Source: Bacteroidia bacterium (GTDB lineage: Bacteria > Bacteroidota > Bacteroidia > Bacteroidales > Prolixibacteraceae). From it: a DNA stretch of 52,220 nt. The notes beneath the pieces are model-generated. The model ran no database searches. It was not told the DNA's origin and was given only the letters and a program-made list of their open reading frames with translations. Shown here piece after piece: positions 9,520-18,689 of the stretch (the first letter of the stretch is position 1; each line of letters opens with the position of its first letter). The stretch spans positions 1 to 52,220 of the forward strand of contig JANYKW010000172.1 of NCBI GenBank assembly GCA_025358025.1, read 5' to 3'. A program made the translations under genes and the position numbers.

Positions 9520-10470
9520 TCAGTTTATTGTTATTCTATTTTTTTTGTCATCTGTTTTGAAACTGAATCTATTTGATAATTGAAGTACTTTCAGGATATG
9601 TTCAACTCCCTCTTTTGTGCGGAACTTTCCGGTACAGCGGTAATTCAGGATTTTTTCATTTTTCACTTCAATTTTTAAATCAAAATAGAGCTCCAACTTT
9701 TTTACAATACTGGTAAATGATTCATTGTTAAAGCTAATTATCCCATCTTTCCAAAGGAAGTGGTTCATGTTATCGATGGGCGACATAACCAAATTATCTT
9801 TTTCCTGATAAATTAGTTCATAAGGCTTGATAGTCACACCATTTAGTACACCCGTTTTCATAACCTCAACAGAACCTTCCAGAAGTGAAGTCTCAAAAAA
9901 TCCTTTCCCCGAGTAAGCCATTATATTGAGTTTTGTTCCAAACACTTTAATGTCGTACTTTTCGGTTTTTACAATAAAAGGCTTTTGTTTATTGGATGAG
10001 ACATCGAAAAATCCTTCACCGTTCAGGCAAACATTGCGGCTTTTTCCTGAAAAATAATTGGGAAAAGTGAAAGTTGTTTTGGCATTAAGCCACACTTTTG
10101 TTCCATCAACGAGGATAATTTCAGCACGTTGTCCGGCAGGAACATGAATGGTTTGCATCACAATCAAATTTTCGGGCTTTGGTTCCTGAAACAGGTATTG
10201 TGAAATAAAGATTGCAACCAAAAATACTGCAGCAATTTTCAGAACTTCGATAAGTATCCGTTTCCCTGACCAAATTAATTTTTTTTCTTCTGGCTTTTCC
10301 AAAATGCCGGAAACGGGGGGTGACTGCCAGATTGTGATGTCGCGCAATTTGCGCAATGCAAGGAATTCCTTCATGTTTTCAGGATCAGCATCCAACCAAA
10401 TGGTTATGGACACTTTTTCCTGGTCGGTGCAATCCCCGTCAATATACTTAAGCAGAAGTTCTGTTGTCAT
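9520..10470 (-). CDS. FecR-type anti-sigma factor
   Basis: 316 residues from the ATG at 10470 (MTTELLLKYIDGDCT); a TTG 13 codons upstream is also open but less likely. An N-terminal cytoplasmic sigma-binding part contains WLDADPENMKEF. A membrane segment follows (about 72-94, rich in Ile/Val/Phe). The periplasmic FecR domain includes AGQRAEIILVDGTKVWLNA and GEGFFDVSSNKQKPF, and the C-terminal DUF4974-like domain includes KKLELYFDLKIEV. It should hold the neighbouring ECF sigma factor inactive until the STN domain of the SusC receptor reports substrate. It sits between the sigma gene and susC, the usual order for these switches. Confidence 0.92.
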   Translation of the reverse strand: MTTELLLKYIDGDCTDQEKVSITIWLDADPENMKEFLALRKLRDITIWQSPPVSGILEKPEEKKLIWSGKRILIEVLKIAAVFLVAIFISQYLFQEPKPENLIVMQTIHVPAGQRAEIILVDGTKVWLNAKTTFTFPNYFSGKSRNVCLNGEGFFDVSSNKQKPFIVKTEKYDIKVFGTKLNIMAYSGKGFFETSLLEGSVEVMKTGVLNGVTIKPYELIYQEKDNLVMSPIDNMNHFLWKDGIISFNNESFTSIVKKLELYFDLKIEVKNEKILNYRCTGKFRTKEGVEHILKVLQLSNRFSFKTDDKKNRITIN

Positions 10471-10535
10471 TTTTTTCACGTCTGCATAAAGAACGATTGA
10501 GGAGAACAAATCACTAGCCCGCCTTTTAACTTTTT

Positions 10536-11096
10536 TTAACGCAGGATGATAAATGCTCCGAGAAAAGGCAAATAATCTTTCAGGGAAGATCTTAACGCTT
10601 TAATTGACTGCATGATATGATAATCCACCCCCTTAACGGAAATATGAAAAAACGCTGCAATCTCTTTGTAATGTTTGTTGCTAAAGTGGCTCATTATAAA
10701 TATCTCCCTTGTTCTTACCGGGAGTGAATTGAGGGTGGAGTCAATGATTTGCTGTACCTCGGTAGAGAAAATATCATTTGGATCGTTTGCCTCAAGTGTA
10801 GTTGTTCGTATTTCCAGTTCACGGTTCAATGCTTTTAAAATGGCCTCATGGACACCCCGACGGATGGCCTGATGCTTCAAATAATCCAGTGATTTGTTTT
10901 TTAAGATTGTAAATAAAAAATGGTTTACCGGTTCCACAGTTTCGCTCTTCATCAGTTCCCACAACTTGATCAGGGCTTCAGATACAATGTCTTCTGCAAC
11001 CATATCATCATGGACATAAGACTTTACATATAAGTACGACTTTCTGTAAAATGCAGAATAAATCTCGTTAAAGCTATTTAAAGGATTAGAATCCAT
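10536..11096 (-). CDS. ECF-family RNA polymerase sigma factor
   Basis: 186 residues. Region 2 includes VKSYVHDDMVAEDIVSEAL, with the acidic DMVAEDIVSE pattern of ECF factors. Region 4 is the C-terminal helix-turn-helix (LPVRTREIFIMSHFSNKHY, then EIAAFFHISVKGVDYHI). It belongs to the Bacteroidetes RNA polymerase sigma-70 group paired with FecR proteins. The expected target is the susC promoter downstream. The gene is 65 bp upstream of fecR and transcribed with it. No clear housekeeping promoter was found before it. Confidence 0.93.
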   Translation of the reverse strand: MDSNPLNSFNEIYSAFYRKSYLYVKSYVHDDMVAEDIVSEALIKLWELMKSETVEPVNHFLFTILKNKSLDYLKHQAIRRGVHEAILKALNRELEIRTTTLEANDPNDIFSTEVQQIIDSTLNSLPVRTREIFIMSHFSNKHYKEIAAFFHISVKGVDYHIMQSIKALRSSLKDYLPFLGAFIILR

Positions 11097-11260
11097 ATTT
11101 TATTCCCATTGAAATTGAATAAAATTAATCAATTAACAACAATGTCTCTCATTTTATCCGAAATCCAATAGAGTTTTCAAAAAGCATTACGGAAAATGCA
11201 GAAACTGAATAATTGAACGAAGCTGCATCTTGCTTGTTCGCTTTGAAAGCAGATGTCCAA

Positions 11261-12183
11261 TTAAAACCGAAATCCTATCTGCCAATAGTTTTCATAAAAA
11301 ACAATATGTTGCGTTGCTTTATCTATTCCATAGTGATTGGAAGTGTGAACATTCAACATTTGTAAAGAACCATATTTAAAATCTGACTGCAAATAGATAA
11401 GTTTTGTCAAATTGATCTGTAAGCCAATTTTCCCACTGCATCCCCAGCCTGCAAAATTCCAAAAATGATTCTCCCCGCTTCCGAATAGATGAGCATCAGT
11501 TCTTGGAATAATCGCACCTGCCCCAACTCCTGTTACCAGTGAAATTCCAAATTTATCGTATTTTGCACATTGCCATAATTCATCATACCTCTCAATATCA
11601 GTGCTTACATAGTTCAATCCATCCGTATGTTCATAATGAATGAAATCATCGGGAGTCATTTCAACCAATAAATCATTATAAAGTCCGGCAGGCGAATATT
11701 TCGCATTCATTTTTTCCATATTGGTTTTCATTAATGGATCGGAAACGATGGCAGGATCCAGGTACCCGTACATTTTTACCGTCTGGAAGTCGACCGCAAC
11801 ATATTTCATGTGGTCCCAGCCCAATGAAATACTGTATTTATCGGAAAAAAATAACCAAAACGAAAGTTCAACTGGGGTATCGACCATTTTGCCGGATTTA
11901 TATAATCCGTGCTCAGTTCACTCGGGCGATCATTGGCAACAACGTCATATAGGATGAAATCGTGACCCTGACCAGTAAAATGGATATCGCTCTCGTTAAA
12001 CCAGGATCTGTTGTATCCCCAATTGATATAAAATTTTCCTTTTTGATGCAACTGAAATTCAGTTGTAATTCTAGAAATATCAGATTGTTGCGAGAAAGAA
12101 TTGCTGCTTAAAAAACACAAGGAGCTGATCAATAATTTATTGAATGCATCAAATTGAGAAACCCACCTGAATATCCTGATCAT
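11261..12183 (-). pseudogene. Frameshifted outer-membrane beta-barrel protein gene
   Basis: Two overlapping minus frames, 12183-11806 and 11887-11261, together read as one protein of about 307 residues. The first holds a signal peptide (ending near SNSFSQ) and KGKFYINWGYNRSWF, GHDFILYDVVA and LNFRFGYFF. The second continues with SDKYSISLGWDHMKYV and ends ENYWQIGFRF, the aromatic end of a barrel. The frames join in a run of seven A (11845-11851, T on the coding strand); one more T restores a continuous frame (FGYFF-SDKYS). It resembles a conserved Bacteroidetes outer-membrane family of unknown role. The break could be a real mutation, slippage-based switching or a sequencing error. It lies just upstream of the sigma gene. 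Confidence 0.75.
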
Positions 12184-12571
12184 TTATTTTAGAATATTGC
12201 TTCACAGCATAAATAATTATTATCCTAATTATTGGGAAATTAATTCCTTCCATCTACCCAAGGAGCCGATGTAGGAATTGCATTTGAGAAGACAAAAATT
12301 AATATTCGAAATTTTTATTCAGATTTGGACTAAATAAATTTAATTCAAAACTAGTCAGTGATTGTCTATAATCCAAATATTTGGACAAGAATATTTAGAA
12401 GAAACTGTTTAAAATTTGAAATTACACCCAAAATCAAAAAAAATACCCCAGCCCTAAAGGGTGTTTTTTTGATTTTTAGGGCTCCCTTCAGGGTTCGGGG
12501 TAACCCTAAAAATCAAAATGAATGAAATTTAAACAGTCTCTTATGAAAAAATACAATCGATGTGATTTGGC
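12184..12571. other. 388-bp spacer with a palindromic element
   Basis: No credible gene. The right part (12399-12542) is an inverted-repeat element described separately. The left part is AT-rich without recognisable signals. Confidence 0.6.
12399..12542. mobile_element. MITE-like 144-bp palindromic element
   Basis: Terminal inverted repeats AAGAAACTGTTTAAA (12399-12413) and its complement at 12528-12542, one mismatch in 15. Inside, a motif with CAAAATCAAAAA and CCCTAAAGGG occurs in three alternating orientations: 12429-12448 pairs with 12459-12477, and 12465-12480 also pairs with 12504-12518, so two hairpins are mutually exclusive. No coding capacity. No clear target-site duplication. Small non-coding size with terminal repeats suggests a MITE or REP-like element; assignment to a transposase family is not possible here. 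Confidence 0.5.
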
Positions 12572-13453
12572 TTATTTAAATATTTTCTTGCCCTTGATGA
12601 TATAAATAAAAAGAAAAGCCGTAAAGAAAGTTATCAAAGCATAAATCAGGGCAGGCTTCTCCATTTCTGAACTTTTCATGATCGTTCCGGCAACGAGTAA
12701 AGCCAGGGCAGTATTATGAAGACCCACTTCAATGGCAATGGTAAATTGGTTGAGGAAATTCAATTTCATCATCTTTGCAATATAGTAGCCTGCAGTCATG
12801 GCACCTGCATTCAGCATCAGAACGAATGGGAAAATATGCATCCCCTCTGAAAAAGTGATTCCTGACCCTCCCTGATTCTCAGTCCCAAAAATCTTAAATG
12901 AAAAAACCAGTCCCAGAAAAACAGGCAGAATAAATTTTAATGGTTTCTCAAGTCCGATGGCAAAATTGGTAAAGATGTGTCTGATATATACTCCTATGGA
13001 TGCAGGAACAATTGTCACCAAAAAAATCTGCAATATGGTTTCAAAGACCGGCAATGAAATTTTACTTTCACTGCCAAGGAAAAATAACATGGCCATACTC
13101 ACGATAAAAGGCAAAGTTATCAGGGTGATAAAGCTGTTCAGTGTTGTCATCGAAATAGCCAATGCCACGTTCCCCCGTACAAGATGTGTGATTAGATTTG
13201 AAGATGCACCGCTTGCACAAGTAGAGACCAAAACGAGCCCAACTTTTTGCTCCGGACTGATTCCGGAAATCATGGCAATGATAAAAGCGATAAGCGGAAT
13301 TACAAAAATCTGCGTTGAGAGTCCTACAATAATTGCCTTAGGGTAAATAAGAATCTTTCCGAAATCCTTTCGTGTCAAAGTCAAACCCAGTCCAAGCATA
13401 ATAATAGCCAGAACAGCATTTACGAGTATATCTAAAAGATGAATATCTGACAT
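12572..13453 (-). CDS. BASS-family (bile acid:sodium symporter-like) transporter
   Basis: 293 residues, almost entirely hydrophobic, with about nine to ten membrane segments. Family hallmarks are STCASGASSNLITHLVRG with ALAISMT (about 77-102) and IEVGLHNTALALLVAG near 242-257. Bacterial members carry organic anions such as keto acids with sodium; this family name does not imply bile acid as the substrate. It lies between the oligopeptidase and the MITE-like element, in the same direction as the utilization locus. A role in uptake of a sugar-derived acid would fit but is inference. Confidence 0.88.
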   Translation of the reverse strand: MSDIHLLDILVNAVLAIIMLGLGLTLTRKDFGKILIYPKAIIVGLSTQIFVIPLIAFIIAMISGISPEQKVGLVLVSTCASGASSNLITHLVRGNVALAISMTTLNSFITLITLPFIVSMAMLFFLGSESKISLPVFETILQIFLVTIVPASIGVYIRHIFTNFAIGLEKPLKFILPVFLGLVFSFKIFGTENQGGSGITFSEGMHIFPFVLMLNAGAMTAGYYIAKMMKLNFLNQFTIAIEVGLHNTALALLVAGTIMKSSEMEKPALIYALITFFTAFLFIYIIKGKKIFK

Positions 13454-13593
13454 ATTTGACCGCGTTCATTTTTCAGGTTAAAATCCAGCCATTGTAATCA
13501 GATTACCGCCTGTTCACCCCTGTTTTAATTCCATAAATCTACAAATTTTTTCAATTCTTTTCCCTGGTATGCTTTGACATAACTCTTCTGCAT

Positions 13594-15723
13594 TTATTTA
13601 GTAATTCCTTCCAATGTAAACAAAAAGGCAAAGTTCAGTGCCACATCTTTCAGGTAATCAAACCTTCCGCTGGCGCCTCCATGACCAAATTCCATGTTGG
13701 TATGAAGCAGCAAAGTATTTTGATCGGTTTTCATCTCCCGGAGCTTGGCTACCCATTTGGCAGGTTCGAAATATTGAACCTGGCTGTCGTGTAAACCCGT
13801 TGTGACCAGCATATTCGGATATTTTTTATTCTCAATATTTTCGTAAGGAGAATAACTCTTCATGTAAAAATAGGCTTCCTTCTCTTTGGGATTTCCCCAT
13901 TCGTCAAATTCATTTGTTGTCAGGGGAATATTTTCGTCAAGCATTGTATTCACGACATCCACAAACGGCACCTGGGCAATAATCCCATTCCACAGATCAG
14001 GTGCCATATTGACAACGGCACCCATCAGCAAACCTCCGGCACTGCCACCCTGGGCATAGAGGTGTTGCTTGCCTGTGTATTTTTCTTTAACAAGAAACTC
14101 ACCGCAATCGATAAAATCGGTAAAGGTGTTAATCTTCTTCATCAGCTTTCCGTCCTCATACCACAAACGGCCCATCTCCTGACCTCCACGGATGTGTGCG
14201 ATCGCGAAGACAAAACCTCTGTTCAACAGGCTTAAACGGGTACTGGTAAAGCTGGCGTCCATGCTGAGGCCATAACTTCCATAGCCATATAGTAGCAAGG
14301 GAGCATTGCCATCCTTCTTAAATCCTTTCTTGTAAACCAGTGAAACCGGGACTTTCATTCCATCTTTAGTTTTAGCATAAAGTCTTTCAGTCACATACTC
14401 TTTTGGATCGTAGCCTCCCAGCACCTCCTGCTGTTTCTTCAGGGTTTTCACTTTGGTCACCATGTTGTAATCAAAGGTCGAAAAGGGCGTTGTCAGAGAG
14501 GTATATCCGTAGCGCATCGTGGTACTGCTATATTCAGGATTGGCTCCAAAATTTGCGGTATAGGCAGCTTCGCCGAAATCGAGATAATGCTCTGAATGAT
14601 CTTTCAGGCTTCTGATCCGTAACTTTACCAATCCATCCTTTCTTTCATTGATCACGATAAAGTCGCTGAACTCCTCGACGCTCTGGAGCAAAACCTCCTT
14701 ACGGACTGGTATGACCTCTTTCCAGCTGGAAGTATCCGTTTTATCCAGCGGGCACTCCATCAGCTTGAAATTCTTGGCTTCATCCATGTTGGTGAGTATC
14801 AAAAAACGATCTGCCAAAGGCGTAACACTGTACAAAACATCCTTCATCCTGGCCTGAAAGACCTGGAAGGTATCAGACGGCCTGGCTGCGTCGATCATCC
14901 TGTACTCCGCTGACAGGGTTGCCTGTGAAACAATAAAGATATATTTGTTGTTTTTACTCTTCCCCACCCCAATATAGTTGCTCTTGTCTGTCTCCTCATA
15001 GACCAGCACGTCAGTTTTGGCATCCTTTCCCATGGTATGCCTCTTTATTTTTTCAGACAAGAGGGTAACGGGGTTCTTAGCGGTATAAAAGATGGTTTTG
15101 TTGTCGTTGGCCCAGCAAGGATCGCCCTGGGTGTTCTCAATTGCATCAGGCAGTATCTGACCTGTCTGAAGATCTTTGATCATGATGGTATATTGCCTTC
15201 TGCTTACCAGATCGACCCCGTAAGCCAGGTATCTGTTGTCTTCGCTCATATCAAAACCCGTAGCCGAATAATAGGCATGCCCTTCGGCCATCCTGTCAAC
15301 ATCGAGCAGTAACTCTTCCTTGGCATTCAGACTCCCCTTTTTCCGGCAATATTTGTAATACTGTTTCCCATCCTCGGTCCGGGTATAATAGAAGTATCCA
15401 TTTTTGAATACAGGTACACTTTCATCTTTTTCCTTGATCCTGTTTTTCATTTCCGAAAACAGATCCGACTGAAACTGTTTGGTATTTCCCATGACCTGAT
15501 CCAGATAGGAATTTTCTTCCTTCAGATAATCAACCACTTTGGTGCTGTCGGGTCCTTTTCCGAAAAAATCGTACATCCAGTAATAGTTGTCCGGAACCTT
15601 GTCTCCGTGCAGGATTCGCCAGTGTTCTTTTTTCTCGGCTACCGGGGCTTTTGCTTTCATAAATTGTGCATTTACTGATAATACGTAAACGAAAAGGCTA
15701 ATTATAACAATTGACTTTCTCAT
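13594..15723 (-). CDS. Prolyl oligopeptidase family (S9A), oligopeptidase B-like, secreted
   Basis: 709 residues from the ATG at 15723, chosen because it opens a signal peptide (MRKSIVIISLFVYVLSVNAQ); an ATG at 15747 and a TTG at 15771 are open upstream. An N-terminal beta-propeller (about 50-440) is followed by an alpha/beta hydrolase domain. The triad is visible: Ser561 in AQGGSAGGLL, Asp646 in TGLHDSQV and His681 in EFGHGGASG. Such enzymes cleave short peptides, often after basic residues for the oligopeptidase B group. It is located within the glycan locus, which may reflect processing of glycopeptides, or simple co-location. Confidence 0.92.
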   Translation of the reverse strand: MRKSIVIISLFVYVLSVNAQFMKAKAPVAEKKEHWRILHGDKVPDNYYWMYDFFGKGPDSTKVVDYLKEENSYLDQVMGNTKQFQSDLFSEMKNRIKEKDESVPVFKNGYFYYTRTEDGKQYYKYCRKKGSLNAKEELLLDVDRMAEGHAYYSATGFDMSEDNRYLAYGVDLVSRRQYTIMIKDLQTGQILPDAIENTQGDPCWANDNKTIFYTAKNPVTLLSEKIKRHTMGKDAKTDVLVYEETDKSNYIGVGKSKNNKYIFIVSQATLSAEYRMIDAARPSDTFQVFQARMKDVLYSVTPLADRFLILTNMDEAKNFKLMECPLDKTDTSSWKEVIPVRKEVLLQSVEEFSDFIVINERKDGLVKLRIRSLKDHSEHYLDFGEAAYTANFGANPEYSSTTMRYGYTSLTTPFSTFDYNMVTKVKTLKKQQEVLGGYDPKEYVTERLYAKTKDGMKVPVSLVYKKGFKKDGNAPLLLYGYGSYGLSMDASFTSTRLSLLNRGFVFAIAHIRGGQEMGRLWYEDGKLMKKINTFTDFIDCGEFLVKEKYTGKQHLYAQGGSAGGLLMGAVVNMAPDLWNGIIAQVPFVDVVNTMLDENIPLTTNEFDEWGNPKEKEAYFYMKSYSPYENIENKKYPNMLVTTGLHDSQVQYFEPAKWVAKLREMKTDQNTLLLHTNMEFGHGGASGRFDYLKDVALNFAFLFTLEGITK

Positions 15724-15866
15724 GTGTAAATAGTTTTTTATTCTCATTTGACGATTCAGGCATTTTTCCAAATCCTGACAATGTTACGGATTATGCATCC
15801 AAAAGGTTTAAAAATTCACAAACCCTTCGTCCTTTTTCTATTGAATCATGTCATCATGAGTTCCCT

Positions 15867-18608
15867 TTACTTTCTAAATACGTAAGGAAGAGTGAAATAA
15901 TAACTTCCACTACCAATTTCAATTTTTACTTTACCGGACTCTTCCGTAATCCTGACCGATTTATCATTTGTAAGAGGCAGATTGTTGAGCAGGATGTTTT
16001 GGCTATCTGTCGTCTCAAAACAGACAGTTGACGAACAATTCTCAGGAACGTGGCATGCGAAGATCATTTTACCATCTTCAAGGCGCCAATCCGACCGGAT
16101 AGTTCCATATAAGGTTTTCAAATCAGCTTTTGCATGGGTGAGTCCTCCGCCGGCATGTGGCTCAAGGAAGAAATGCTTATACCCCGGGGCCTGAGGATCC
16201 ATCCTGATTCCGGCCACATAGCTGTAAAGCCATTCTCCTATGGCTCCATAGGCATAATGGTTGAAACTATTCATCGTTACATCCTGAAAAGAGCCATCGG
16301 GCTTCTGCCCATCCCACCGTTCCCAAATCGTTGTAGCTCCCTGGGTTACCGGATAAAGCCAGGAGGGATACTCCTTGTTCATCAGAAGCATAAAGGCCAG
16401 ATCAGCATAACCATTGTCAGAGAGTGCCTGGCAAAGCAATGGAGTCCCAACAAAGCCGGTGGTCAGATGTTTCATTTTCTGAACATCTGCAGCCAGATAG
16501 GAAGCAGCCTTTAAAGCCATGGATTCAGGCAAAAGATCAAATGAAAGGGCCAGGGCATAGGCTGTCTGCGTGTTGGAGACCAGGCGACCCGAAGGAGTAA
16601 GATATTCGTGACAGAAGGCTGATTTTATTTTTCCGGACAATTCCGCATAACGTTTTGAATCGTCTGTTTTGCCAAGTATTGCTGCAATCTGTGCCACTCT
16701 TCCCGTCGAAAATGCATAATAGGCATTAGCGATCAGATCTTTTTCGGTTGTAGCACCAGGATAATCGGACTTTGTGCTGGCAAATGCCAGCCAATCACCA
16801 AAATGCGCATCACCTGTCCAGAGATGATCTTCACCTGCACGATTGCGCATATATTCCACCCAGGCCTTCATGCTTGCATATTGATTTTCAAGTATCCTGA
16901 CATCTCCATAGGCCTGATAAACTGTCCATGGCACAACAACAGACGCATCCGCCCATGCGGTTGAACTGCCTCGTCCTGATCGTACATCGGGTATTACGTC
17001 AGGCACCTTTCCGTCGGGGAGTTGATCAGCTGCCAGATCGGCCATCCATTTGGAAAAAAAGGAGGCAACATCAAAATTGAAGGCCGCAGTGGGAGCGAAA
17101 ACCTGTGCATCACCGGTCCATCCAAGACGCTCATCACGTTGTGGGCAGTCGGTAGGCACATCCAGAAAGTTACCCTTTTGTCCCCACTGAATATTGCTTT
17201 GCAACTGATTAATCAGTGAATCAGAACATTCAAAAGTACCGGTTTGTGGCATGGCAGTATAGATAACTATACCTGTTATGCTCTTTGTATCAGGAGTTCC
17301 CGAAAATTTCTCTAATTTCACGTATCTGAAGCCATGAAAGGTAAAGTGCGGTTCAAAAGTTTCTTCACCATCTCCTTTAAGGATATATTCATCTGTAGCT
17401 CTGGCCTTTCGCAGATTATCCGTATAGAAATTTCCTGTTTTATCCAGTACTTCGGCAAATCTCAAAACAACTCGGTCACCTTTCTTTCCTATCACTTTTA
17501 ACCGCACCCATCCCACCATATTCTGTCCCATATCGTAAACGGTCTCCCCCTTGGGCGTTTCCAGAATTTTCGCTGGATTAAGCTCAGCGACAGCACGAAC
17601 CGGATAACTTCGCTGAGCAACCAGATTATTTTTGGGATGAGAGAGCACCATGGCCGGGACAAACGAGGATGAAATAAATCCATGACGATCCCATCCCTTA
17701 ATTTCCAAACCGGCATCAAATATCTCTCCATTGTAAATATCTGATTCAATGATGGCTCCGTTACCGGTTTGCCAGGATGCATCCGTAACGTACTGCTGAA
17801 CGGTGCCGTCAGTATAGCTCAGCTCCAACTGAGCGAATAATGCCAGCTTATCACCGTAATAATTACGCTGCACTTTCCCTCCGATATTTCCCCGGTACCA
17901 GCCATCTCCAACCAAGGCTGTGATTGCATTTTCAGATTTCAGCATTCCGGTTACATCATAGGTCTGGTATTGGATCCGCTTATTAAAACTTGTCCATCCC
18001 GGGGTAAAAAGATCGGAACTCACTTTTACTCCATTGATAAAAATCTGATAGAGGCCCAGGGAGGAACAATATAAACGGGCAGATTTGATCTTCTTTGTAC
18101 AGTCAAAATCTTTTCTGAAACAGACAGGACGGTGATCGTCGGAGCTCCGCCCTGCTGCTATAATCCATTCAGCTTTCCATAATGCAGGATCGAACATCCC
18201 TGTTTCCCACCATGCCGTTTCACTCCAATCCGTTGACCGATTCCTGGTATCCCAGATACGCACTTTCCAGTAATAACGTTTCTTCGATTCGATGGGTGAA
18301 CCTTTGTACTGTATATTTACCGACTGATCAGACATGACCATTCCTGTACTCCAGCAAAGTTTATTCTCCTTATTAAACCCTGCCGGAGATTCAGCTACAC
18401 GGATTTCATAAGCTATCTGCTTAAAATTTGGCTCAACAGACTGAATCTGCCAGGTTAACCGGGGATTTGCCACATCAATTCCCATCGGATTTGTCAGATA
18501 TTCACAACGTAATCCGGCAATGCGGGTATTTGAACCTGACAATAAAATTGGCAGTTGAAGAATTGCCAGAAGAATTATCAAACGGGGGAGATAATTTATT
18601 GTTTTCAT
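15867..18608 (-). CDS. GH78 alpha-L-rhamnosidase, secreted
   Basis: 913 residues with a Sec signal (about 1-26). Domain order is that of bacterial GH78: N-terminal beta domains (NPRLTWQI near 48-55; YWKVRIWD near 113-120), rhamnosidase N-domain with substrate-binding loops, the alpha/alpha barrel and a C-terminal beta domain. The signature DVPTDCPQRDERLGWTGD (483-500) is complete; Glu493 is the expected general acid. WERWDG near 770 supplies further acidic barrel residues. It hydrolyses terminal alpha-L-rhamnose from pectic or other glycans. It lies 81 bp downstream of the GH51 gene, in one run with the isomerase-like and peptidase genes. It is a canonical member, unlike the divergent GH78-like gene at 1-2369. 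Confidence 0.95.
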   Translation of the reverse strand: MKTINYLPRLIILLAILQLPILLSGSNTRIAGLRCEYLTNPMGIDVANPRLTWQIQSVEPNFKQIAYEIRVAESPAGFNKENKLCWSTGMVMSDQSVNIQYKGSPIESKKRYYWKVRIWDTRNRSTDWSETAWWETGMFDPALWKAEWIIAAGRSSDDHRPVCFRKDFDCTKKIKSARLYCSSLGLYQIFINGVKVSSDLFTPGWTSFNKRIQYQTYDVTGMLKSENAITALVGDGWYRGNIGGKVQRNYYGDKLALFAQLELSYTDGTVQQYVTDASWQTGNGAIIESDIYNGEIFDAGLEIKGWDRHGFISSSFVPAMVLSHPKNNLVAQRSYPVRAVAELNPAKILETPKGETVYDMGQNMVGWVRLKVIGKKGDRVVLRFAEVLDKTGNFYTDNLRKARATDEYILKGDGEETFEPHFTFHGFRYVKLEKFSGTPDTKSITGIVIYTAMPQTGTFECSDSLINQLQSNIQWGQKGNFLDVPTDCPQRDERLGWTGDAQVFAPTAAFNFDVASFFSKWMADLAADQLPDGKVPDVIPDVRSGRGSSTAWADASVVVPWTVYQAYGDVRILENQYASMKAWVEYMRNRAGEDHLWTGDAHFGDWLAFASTKSDYPGATTEKDLIANAYYAFSTGRVAQIAAILGKTDDSKRYAELSGKIKSAFCHEYLTPSGRLVSNTQTAYALALSFDLLPESMALKAASYLAADVQKMKHLTTGFVGTPLLCQALSDNGYADLAFMLLMNKEYPSWLYPVTQGATTIWERWDGQKPDGSFQDVTMNSFNHYAYGAIGEWLYSYVAGIRMDPQAPGYKHFFLEPHAGGGLTHAKADLKTLYGTIRSDWRLEDGKMIFACHVPENCSSTVCFETTDSQNILLNNLPLTNDKSVRITEESGKVKIEIGSGSYYFTLPYVFRK

Positions 18609-18689
18609 TGATTTGATGTTGCATTACGATTTATATTCCCGTCCGTCAGCCAAAGCAGACAGCTATGGTGGTATGGCAATTCAACTATT

